Source of the DNA: Candidatus Omnitrophota bacterium
GTDB lineage: Bacteria; Omnitrophota; Koll11; Pluralincolimonadales; Pluralincolimonadaceae
Assembly: GCA_022709465.1 (NCBI GenBank)
Contig: JAKLIT010000028.1
Coordinates: 1 to 13,040, forward strand
Length of the DNA stretch: 13,040 bases
Reading direction: 5' to 3'
Shown piece by piece: positions 7,383 to 13,040 of this stretch. The stretch's first letter is position 1. The number at the start of each line of letters is the position of its first letter. A program made the translations under genes and the position numbers. The notes under the pieces were generated by a model that searched no databases, had not been told where the DNA came from, and worked only from the letters and a program-made list of their open reading frames with translations.

Positions 7383-9155
7383 ATGAAAAGGACCCATACT
7401 TGCGGCGAATTGACAACAGGTGATATCGGAAAGAAGGTGACCCTCGCGGGGTGGGTACACAGGAGGCGCGACCACGGGGGGCTCATATTCATCGACCTGC
7501 GCGACAGGTACGGGCTGACGCAGATCGTATTCAACCCGGCCGCCTCGAAAGAGCTCCATGATACAGCCGAGGGCCTTCGCAACGAATTCGTAGTAACGGT
7601 CGACGGGGAGGTCTCCCCGAGGCCGAAAGGAACCGAGAACCCGAAGATCAAGACCGGCGGGATAGAGATCGTCGCGTCGAAGTTGGCCATACTAAACACC
7701 GCGCAGACGCCGCCTTTCGAGATAGAGGACGACAGCCAGATATCCGAAGAGCTCAGGTATACGTACAGGTTCGTCGACTTAAGGCGTAAATGCTCGCGCG
7801 ACAAGCTTGTTACGAGGCACAGGGTATGCCAGATAACCCGCAGCTTCCTCGATAAAGAAGGATTCATCGAGTTCGATACCCCGATCCTGACGAAGTCGAC
7901 GCCGGAAGGGGCGAGGGACTACCTTGTCCCGAGCCGCGTTAACCCGGGAAAGTTCTTCGCGCTGCCGCAATCTCCCCAGTTGTTCAAGCAGATACTGATG
8001 GTCGCCGGCATGGACAGGTACTTCCAGATAGCGAAATGTTTCCGCGATGAGGACCTGAGGGCGGACAGGCAACCCGAATTCACCCAGATAGATATCGAGA
8101 TGTCATTCGTGGACGTCGACGACGTCCTCGACTTAACCGAACGCCTTATCAAGGAGATATTCTCCGGGGCCATCGGAGTAGACCTTAAGATACCTTTTAC
8201 GAGGATAAGGCATTCCGAGGCGATAGACAGGTTCGGCATCGACAAACCGGACACGCGTTTCGGCATGGAGCTGGAGGACCTCACAAAAATCCTCCAAGGC
8301 AGCCAATTCCAGACGTTCGAGAAGGTCATCGCCTCCGGCGGGATCATCAAGGCCCTGAACCTCAAGGGAAAGGCCGATATCTCGAGGGGCGAGATCGATG
8401 GCCTTACCGAGTTCGCGATCAAGGAAGGCGCGAAAGGGCTTGCGTATTTTAAGGTAACCGGGAGCGGGCTGGAATCCCCAATATCGAAATTCTTCCCGGA
8501 GGAACAGCAAAAAGCGCTCATTCAGAAGATGCAGGCGGTAAAAGGCGACATGATCCTCGCGGTCGCCGACAGGAAGGGCGCCGTAAACGAGACGCTCGCG
8601 CACCTAAGGCTCCATCTTGCCGAAAAGTACGGGCTTATAGACAAGAGCAAATTCAATTTCCTCTGGGTAGTCGAATTCCCGTGGTTTAAATATAACGAGG
8701 AAGAGAAGCGCTGGGAAGCGGAACACCATCCTTTTACCGCGCCGTACGACGAAGACGTGGGCCTTATCGAGAAGGACCCGTCAAAGGTCAGGGCGAAGGC
8801 CTATGACCTTGTGCTCAACGGCGTGGAGATGAGCTCCGGTTCCATAAGGATCCACGACCGGGAGACGCAGTCGAAGATATTCAAGGCGATAGGGCTCGGC
8901 GACGCGGAGATACAGGCAAGGTTCGGCTTCCTGCTCGAGGCCTTCTCTTACGGGGCGCCGCCGCACGGTGGTATAGCGCCGGGGCTCGACAGGCTTGTCG
9001 CGATGATGACCGGAACGGACAGTATAAGGGATGTGATAGCGTTCCCGAAGACGCAGAAGGCCGTATGTTTCATGACCGGCGCGCCGTCGGACGTATCGGA
9101 AAAACAATTAAAGGAGTTGGGAATAGCCCTTACAGGGCCTACCCTGAAAAAATAG
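7383..9155 (+). CDS. aspS: Aspartyl-tRNA synthetase, predicted non-discriminating (Asp/Asn)
   Basis: A class II synthetase of the bacterial type, 590 residues as expected, that charges tRNA-Asp and probably also tRNA-Asn. An N-terminal OB-fold anticodon domain (about 1-105) contains GWVHRRRDHGGLIFIDLRDR. Motif 2 is CFRDEDLRADRQPEFTQID (219-237). A GAD insertion domain lies near the middle (about 290-420). Motif 3 contains GLDRL at 534-538, with the ATP-binding Arg537. His31 in RRRDHGG and Gly83 in RPKGTENP are the residues typical of non-discriminating enzymes; discriminating E. coli-type AspRS has Leu at the first position. If so, Asp-tRNA-Asn would be corrected by the GatCAB amidotransferase, which is not in this window. 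The start codon directly follows the hisS stop, and only a distant AAAGGA (7363-7368, 14 nt away) is available, so coupling to hisS is likely. Confidence 0.97.
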   Translation: MKRTHTCGELTTGDIGKKVTLAGWVHRRRDHGGLIFIDLRDRYGLTQIVFNPAASKELHDTAEGLRNEFVVTVDGEVSPRPKGTENPKIKTGGIEIVASKLAILNTAQTPPFEIEDDSQISEELRYTYRFVDLRRKCSRDKLVTRHRVCQITRSFLDKEGFIEFDTPILTKSTPEGARDYLVPSRVNPGKFFALPQSPQLFKQILMVAGMDRYFQIAKCFRDEDLRADRQPEFTQIDIEMSFVDVDDVLDLTERLIKEIFSGAIGVDLKIPFTRIRHSEAIDRFGIDKPDTRFGMELEDLTKILQGSQFQTFEKVIASGGIIKALNLKGKADISRGEIDGLTEFAIKEGAKGLAYFKVTGSGLESPISKFFPEEQQKALIQKMQAVKGDMILAVADRKGAVNETLAHLRLHLAEKYGLIDKSKFNFLWVVEFPWFKYNEEEKRWEAEHHPFTAPYDEDVGLIEKDPSKVRAKAYDLVLNGVEMSSGSIRIHDRETQSKIFKAIGLGDAEIQARFGFLLEAFSYGAPPHGGIAPGLDRLVAMMTGTDSIRDVIAFPKTQKAVCFMTGAPSDVSEKQLKELGIALTGPTLKK

Positions 9156-9159
9156 GAGG
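9154..9159 (+). promoter_or_regulatory. Strong Shine-Dalgarno for the LysM lipoprotein
   Basis: AGGAGG lies 5 nt upstream of the ATG at 9165 and overlaps the last bases of the aspS stop codon TAG (9153-9155). It decides the start and predicts efficient translation, probably with ribosomes terminating on aspS re-initiating here. Confidence 0.88.
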
Positions 9160-9164
9160 GGAGC

Positions 9165-9713
9165 ATGAAGAAGTTTGTTGTGTTGTTTGCATCAGCCGCA
9201 GCCTCGGCTGCGATGGTAGTGTCCCTTGCGGGATGCTCAGTGAACACGAAAATGGTAACGAGGGAAAGGGTCGACCAGGACTTAAGCAGCTCGTCCGGAA
9301 ACCGCGGCTACCTGATGGGGACAGCCCCCGCCGCAGGCGACAGGAAGACCACGAGGGAATATATCGAAGTCCAGGTGGAAGTCCCGTCCATAGAGAAGGA
9401 GAGCAGGGTCCCGAAGAGATCCGCGGAAACATCGGCCCCCGCCACGAATTACGGGGCATCTTCTTCGGCTGAAACGGTTGTCGAAGATATAGACGTCGTT
9501 GCGGAAGAGGAATTCGTCGACTACAAAGTCCAGAAGAACGACACCCTTCAGAAGATATCCATGAAGTATTTCGGGACCACGAAGAAATGGAAGAAGATAT
9601 TCAATGCCAACACGGACATCCTGAAATCTCCGGATAAGCTCCGCCCCGGCATGACGATAAGGATACCGAAGGAAGGCGCTGCCGAGATAACGATAAACGA
9701 ATACATCAAATAA
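9165..9713 (+). CDS. LysM-domain lipoprotein, probably periplasmic or outer-membrane anchored
   Basis: A 182-residue secreted lipoprotein. The lipoprotein signal peptide has MKK, a hydrophobic stretch of about 20 residues, then the lipobox LAGC with Cys24 as the acylation site. Ser at +2 suggests outer-membrane sorting by the E. coli rule, if that rule applies here. A low-complexity linker follows (about 35-118), rich in Ser, Ala, Glu and Lys, with a distinctive segment RERVDQDL...GNRGYLMGTAP at 34-55. A single LysM domain closes the protein (about 119-168: YKVQKNDTLQKISMKYFG to LRPGMTIRIP), expected to bind peptidoglycan. No catalytic domain is present. A tether between an envelope membrane and the cell wall is an inference. 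It lies between aspS and phoH, 9 and 6 nt from its neighbours, so it is probably in the same operon. Confidence 0.9.
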   Translation: MKKFVVLFASAAASAAMVVSLAGCSVNTKMVTRERVDQDLSSSSGNRGYLMGTAPAAGDRKTTREYIEVQVEVPSIEKESRVPKRSAETSAPATNYGASSSAETVVEDIDVVAEEEFVDYKVQKNDTLQKISMKYFGTTKKWKKIFNANTDILKSPDKLRPGMTIRIPKEGAAEITINEYIK

Positions 9714-9719
9714 GGGGCC

Positions 9720-10670
9720 ATGGACAAAAACTTCAAGCTTTCAAGCGACGAGGAAGCACGCGTCCTTTTCGGGCGGCATGACGAGAACCTTAAGGCCATC
9801 GAGCGGGAATTCGACGTGAAGGTCACCGCCCGCGGAGAGAATCTCGCGGTAGGCGGCGACTCAAGGAACGTCGAAAAAGCGTCAAGGCTGTTCGAGCAGC
9901 TCTTGGATATCATAAGGATGGGCCGCGCCGTCCACCAGCATGAGATCCTTTATGCAATAAAGGCGCTTCACGGCAGCCCCGATATCGATCTGCACTCTAT
10001 CTATCTCGATAAGATAGACATCATGTCCAAGAAACTGTTCGTTACGCCGAAGACCGCCGGCCAGAAGGCTTACGTCGACGCGATAAGGCAGTTTGATATC
10101 GTCTTCGGTATAGGCCCTGCGGGAACGGGAAAGACGTATCTCGCGATGGCTATGGCGATAAATGCGCTGAAACTCGGGCATGTCAGCCGGATAGTGCTGA
10201 CCAGGCCCGCCGTTGAAGCGGGAGAAAGCCTCGGGTTCCTCCCGGGAGACCTCGAGGAGAAGGTGTCTCCATATTTGAGGCCCTTATATGACGCGCTCTA
10301 CGAGATGATGGACCTCGACAAGGTCGAGAGATTCCTAAGCAGGGGCGTAATTGAGGTCGCGCCGCTCGCGTTCATGAGGGGGAGGACCCTTAACGATTCT
10401 TTCATAATCCTCGATGAGGCCCAGAACGCCACGGCAGAACAGATGAAGATGTTCCTCACGAGGCTCGGCTTCGATTCCAAAGCGGTGATAACGGGAGATC
10501 TTACGCAGAGCGACCTGCCGGGAGCCAGGGCTGTAGGGCTGATACAGTCCCAGGAGGTCCTGAAGGATATCGAGGGCATCAAGTTCACCTATTTCACGGG
10601 TGACGACGTCGTCAGGCATGAACTGGTCCAGGAGATAATAAGAGCGTACGAAAGGTATAGCGAAAAATAA
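9720..10670 (+). CDS. PhoH-family ATPase (YbeZ type)
   Basis: A 316-residue cytosolic P-loop ATPase. A small N-terminal KH-like region (about 1-80, including LFGRHDENLKAIEREFDVKV) suggests RNA binding. The ATPase core has Walker A GPAGTGKT at 132-139, TRPAVEAGESLGFLPGDLEEK at 161-181, Walker B FIILDEAQN at 228-236, and ITGDLTQSDLPG around 257-268. Members such as E. coli YbeZ work with YbeY in ribosome/rRNA metabolism, and a ybeY gene lies two genes downstream here. The ATG at 9720 is the only upstream Met that leaves the conserved N-terminus intact. The nearest purine run (AAGGGG, 9712-9717) is only 2 nt away, so initiation looks weak or coupled to the upstream gene (6-nt gap). The exact molecular role is not firmly known for the family. 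Confidence 0.95.
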   Translation: MDKNFKLSSDEEARVLFGRHDENLKAIEREFDVKVTARGENLAVGGDSRNVEKASRLFEQLLDIIRMGRAVHQHEILYAIKALHGSPDIDLHSIYLDKIDIMSKKLFVTPKTAGQKAYVDAIRQFDIVFGIGPAGTGKTYLAMAMAINALKLGHVSRIVLTRPAVEAGESLGFLPGDLEEKVSPYLRPLYDALYEMMDLDKVERFLSRGVIEVAPLAFMRGRTLNDSFIILDEAQNATAEQMKMFLTRLGFDSKAVITGDLTQSDLPGARAVGLIQSQEVLKDIEGIKFTYFTGDDVVRHELVQEIIRAYERYSEK

Positions 10671-10671
10671 C

Positions 10672-12861
10672 ATGTTATACAAAGAGATGCTCAAAAAACC
10701 GAAACACATCCTTCCGGTAGACATATCCTTAAGGTCGCTTATTGCCACCGCCGCATGCATAGCCCTGGTATCGGTCATATATATCGGCAAGACGCCCTAC
10801 GGCGGGCAGCCGCAGGCGGGAAAAGTCGCCGACAGGGACATCTACGCCCCGATGGACTTCTCCTTCAATGCCGGGGTGGACGAAGAAAAAACGGCAGATA
10901 TGAAGAATAGGGCGGCGATGTCTGTCAAGGACGTCTATGACATAGACCAGTCGGTCAAGGATAGCGCCGCGCAGGACATAAAAGCCCTTTTCTCCGCGGC
11001 AAACGAACTGAAGCCGGTGGAGAATATAAGCGCCGATGAGAAACTCTCCCGTGTAAGGCCCGCAAATAAATTCGGGCTTTCGGACGGCGACCTCAGGGTC
11101 CTGCTGCAGTCCCAGGATACCGCCAAGTCCGAGCCGATAATACTCAAACAGGCCGACGGGATGCTATCGCAGGCAATAATCTCTCCCGAAGAGAAGGAGA
11201 GCCTGAAGAAGCAGGGCAAGGCCTCCGTAAGGGTAAGGGATATCTCCGGAAAAACCGAGGCGGACGCCGATGTCAAATCGCTGAAAACACCCCAGGATAT
11301 AATAGCCCCGCAGTTCGCCGACCCTGAGATAACCGACAATAAGCTTAGGGCCGTCCTGAAGACGATCTCCTCAAGCATTGTCTCGCCGAACCTCAAACCT
11401 AACCTCGTGGAAACTTCTACTCGCAGGGAGAAAGCGATATCTTCTGTCCCGCCGCAGGAAAAAATGATCGACGTGCTCCAGGGAGAGCTGATAGTAAAGA
11501 GGGGCGAGAAAGTCACGCCTTTCCATATAGCCAAATTCGAGACTATTAGATCGATGTCGGTATCCGAGAAGAAGTTCGCGCTTTCGATACTCGGAATATG
11601 CCTCGTGGTCATAGTGCTCGTAATGATACCGGGGATGTATTTCAAGTACTATGAGCCCGCGATATGGTCCAATAACAGATACCTAGCGCTCATTGCCCTG
11701 ATAGTCGTCGTGATAACGGCTATAGGAAAGGCGATATCGCTTTCCGGGGCGCCGCCATACCTTGTCCCGGTCTCGATAGCACCGATACTCGTAGGCCTGC
11801 TTCTCGGCGTCAGGCCCGCAATACTCGTCGCGCTCGTTTCGTGCTTCCTTGCGGGCCTAGTGGTCGGGGAGCGCTTCGATTCGTCCCTGATATTCCTCTC
11901 CGGAAGCGTCATCGGCATTTTTACGGTCAAGTCCGTCCGTAACAGGTCCGAGCTGTTCAAGGCGGGCGTTGTGGTCGGCGTCGTGAACGCTTTCTGCGCT
12001 ATAGGCCTCGGCATATTGAACAATCTCGAGAGCGACGTCATATTCAAGGATGCCGCGATGTACCTGATGAACGGCTTTGCCGTCGGCATAATAATAGTCG
12101 GCACGCTCCATTTGTTCGAGTCGATGTTCCATATCACTACGAATATATCCCTGCTTGAGCTCGCGGATCCGAACAAGCCGCTGTTGAAGGAATTGATATT
12201 GAAGGCGCCGGGGACTTACCACCACAGCCTTATCGTAGGCAACCTGGCCGAGTCCGCCTGCGATGCGATAGGCGCGAACGGCCTGCTCGCGAGGGTGGGT
12301 TCGTATTACCATGATATAGGCAAGGTTGAGAAGTCCGAGTACTTCGCGGAGAACCAGATGGTCTCGGAGAGCCAGCACGATAAGCTCGCCCCTACGATGT
12401 CGAGCCTCATAATCATAAACCACGTTAAGGACGGCCTCGAGAAGGCAAAGAAAGCCGGATTGAACAGCTCGTTGATGGACTTCATCGAGCAGCACCACGG
12501 TACCGGGCTCATTTATTATTTCTACCAGCGCGCGCTCGAATCGGTCGAGGACCTCGCGAAGCTCGAAGAGGAGGGGTTCAGGTATCCCGGCCCGAAACCG
12601 CAGACAAAAGAGACCGCAATAGTGCATCTCGCGGATTCGGTCGAGGCCGCGTCGCGCACATTGCAGAACCCGACGCCTTCCAACCTCGAGGAGCTCGTCA
12701 GGAGGATAATCAACAACAAATTTATCGACGGCCAGCTCGACGAATGCGACCTGACCCTCAAGGACCTTAACATCATCGCGGCGACATTCACCAAGGTCCT
12801 TACCGGTGTCTACCATACGAGGGTCCAGTACCCTAATGGCAAGGACAAGAACGACGCGTAA
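10672..12861 (+). CDS. 7TM-HD phosphodiesterase (PgpH/YqfF family), probable c-di-AMP hydrolase
   Basis: A 729-residue integral membrane protein. One TM helix (about 22-39) precedes a large extracytoplasmic 7TMR-HDED region (about 45-295, starting VADRDIYAPMDFSF and ending GELIVKRGEKVTPFHIAKFETI). About seven TM helices follow (302-490), then a cytosolic HD domain (500-710). HD-family metal ligands are intact: H517/H518 in YHHSLIVGN, H547-D548 of the HDIG motif (547-550), H584 in NHVKDG, H608/H609 in EQHHGTG, and D655 in HLADSVEAA. Relatives such as Listeria PgpH hydrolyse c-di-AMP to pApA; applying that here is inference, and no cyclase is in view. It starts 1 nt after phoH with no good Shine-Dalgarno; an ATG at 10687 is a possible alternative. 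The order phoH - 7TM-HD - ybeY is the same as in Bacillus. Its last 26 nt overlap ybeY. Confidence 0.94.
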   Translation: MLYKEMLKKPKHILPVDISLRSLIATAACIALVSVIYIGKTPYGGQPQAGKVADRDIYAPMDFSFNAGVDEEKTADMKNRAAMSVKDVYDIDQSVKDSAAQDIKALFSAANELKPVENISADEKLSRVRPANKFGLSDGDLRVLLQSQDTAKSEPIILKQADGMLSQAIISPEEKESLKKQGKASVRVRDISGKTEADADVKSLKTPQDIIAPQFADPEITDNKLRAVLKTISSSIVSPNLKPNLVETSTRREKAISSVPPQEKMIDVLQGELIVKRGEKVTPFHIAKFETIRSMSVSEKKFALSILGICLVVIVLVMIPGMYFKYYEPAIWSNNRYLALIALIVVVITAIGKAISLSGAPPYLVPVSIAPILVGLLLGVRPAILVALVSCFLAGLVVGERFDSSLIFLSGSVIGIFTVKSVRNRSELFKAGVVVGVVNAFCAIGLGILNNLESDVIFKDAAMYLMNGFAVGIIIVGTLHLFESMFHITTNISLLELADPNKPLLKELILKAPGTYHHSLIVGNLAESACDAIGANGLLARVGSYYHDIGKVEKSEYFAENQMVSESQHDKLAPTMSSLIIINHVKDGLEKAKKAGLNSSLMDFIEQHHGTGLIYYFYQRALESVEDLAKLEEEGFRYPGPKPQTKETAIVHLADSVEAASRTLQNPTPSNLEELVRRIINNKFIDGQLDECDLTLKDLNIIAATFTKVLTGVYHTRVQYPNGKDKNDA

Positions 12862-13040
12862 GCCGCGCGCGCGCGCTGCGGCGGTCTTAACCGAAGATAC
12901 GGCCATCCCGTTCACGAAGGGCTCGGCTGCGTCATACGCGTCAAAAGCCCTTTCCGCGCTCGGCTGGAAAGGCGGCGGCATAAATATTCTGTTCACGGAC
13001 GATGCCGGGATAAAGCGGCTCAACTCCAGGTTCAAAGGCA
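12836..13040 (+). CDS. ybeY: YbeY endoribonuclease / rRNA maturation factor (3'-truncated)
   Basis: A partial gene running off the right edge, with 68 complete codons visible. YbeY is a metal-dependent RNase needed for 16S rRNA 3'-end maturation and ribosome quality control; full-length proteins are about 150-170 residues. The visible part reads INILFTDDAGIKRLNSRFKG, the family's conserved N-terminal strand and helix. The catalytic H-x3-H-x5-H motif would lie beyond the window. The ATG at 12836 is the only ATG/GTG/TTG in frame upstream of the conserved region and lies 26 nt inside the preceding gene. A GAGGG (12819-12823) lies 12 nt upstream of it, rather far. This start gives an unusual basic leader MARTRTTRKPRARAAAV, encoded partly by a CG-repeat tract. 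Placement after phoH and the 7TM-HD gene strongly supports the call. Confidence 0.85.
   Translation, partial: MARTRTTRKPRARAAAVLTEDTAIPFTKGSAASYASKALSALGWKGGGINILFTDDAGIKRLNSRFKG
12864..12876. repeat. Alternating CG tract
   Basis: Thirteen bases of strictly alternating C and G lie in the N-terminal codons of ybeY, just after the stop codon of the preceding gene. Such tracts can adopt Z-DNA and are slippage-prone, so a frame error here would inactivate ybeY. No function is demonstrated. Confidence 0.6.

Noticed and set aside
7409..7414. TTGACA in the start of aspS
   Set aside because: No -10-like sequence occurs at 16-18 nt downstream and it lies within coding sequence.
10239..10248. CTCCCGGGAG palindrome in phoH
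   Set aside because: A 10-bp palindrome within conserved coding sequence of GC-rich DNA is readily expected by chance.
11857..13035. Open frame of 392 codons on the - strand over the 7TM-HD gene and ybeY
   Set aside because: It lies opposite the conserved HD domain and ybeY frame, with no recognisable protein features. It is a shadow of GC-rich codon use.
1..13040. A novel defence system, mobile element, CRISPR array or RNA gene
   Set aside because: All sequence is accounted for by recognisable housekeeping genes and one LysM lipoprotein. No transposase, integrase, repeats-with-spacers, tRNA/rRNA-like sequence or unassigned gap over 75 nt is present.

Overview
This is a densely packed bacterial housekeeping region. 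All ten genes lie on the + strand with almost no spacing, and the two end genes are cut by the window edges. It is moderately GC-rich, with frequent AGG (Arg) and ATA (Ile) codons throughout, and nothing suggests recent transfer. The gene content, the gene order and a LysM lipoprotein with a Gram-negative-style lipobox suggest an uncultured Gram-negative lineage. My best guess is a Candidatus Omnitrophota-type genome, from memory of similar neighbourhoods and not from any search.

Layout: (1) 1-2292 is the GMP branch of purine synthesis: a 5'-truncated GuaB3-type IMP dehydrogenase-related gene, then guaA 4 nt later. (2) 2294-5737 is dnaE, the replicative polymerase III alpha subunit, starting 1 nt after guaA. 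(3) 5738-5812 is the only clear regulatory gap. It holds a consensus sigma70-type promoter whose -35 box overlaps the dnaE stop codon, a dyad over the -10 box, and a strong Shine-Dalgarno for an HU/IHF-family DNA-binding protein (5813-6085). (4) 6114-9155 holds hisS and aspS, abutting with no spacer. (5) 9165-9713 is a LysM lipoprotein of unknown exact role. (6) 9720-13040 is the phoH - 7TM-HD phosphodiesterase - ybeY module, with ybeY running off the right edge. The ybeY start lies inside the end of the preceding gene.

Together the genes link nucleotide supply (XMP/GMP), DNA replication, nucleoid structure, tRNA charging, an envelope lipoprotein, probable cyclic-dinucleotide turnover and rRNA processing. 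Spacings of 4, 1, 75, 28, 0, 9, 6, 1 and -26 nt suggest two overlapping transcription units: one from upstream of guaB3, and one from the HU promoter.

I see no mobile element, CRISPR array, RNA gene, riboswitch or novel defence-type system. The more interesting signals are subtle: the HU promoter/dyad, sequence determinants predicting a non-discriminating AspRS, an intact PHP metal site in DnaE, a GuaB3-type enzyme replacing canonical GuaB beside guaA, and the lipoprotein between aspS and phoH.
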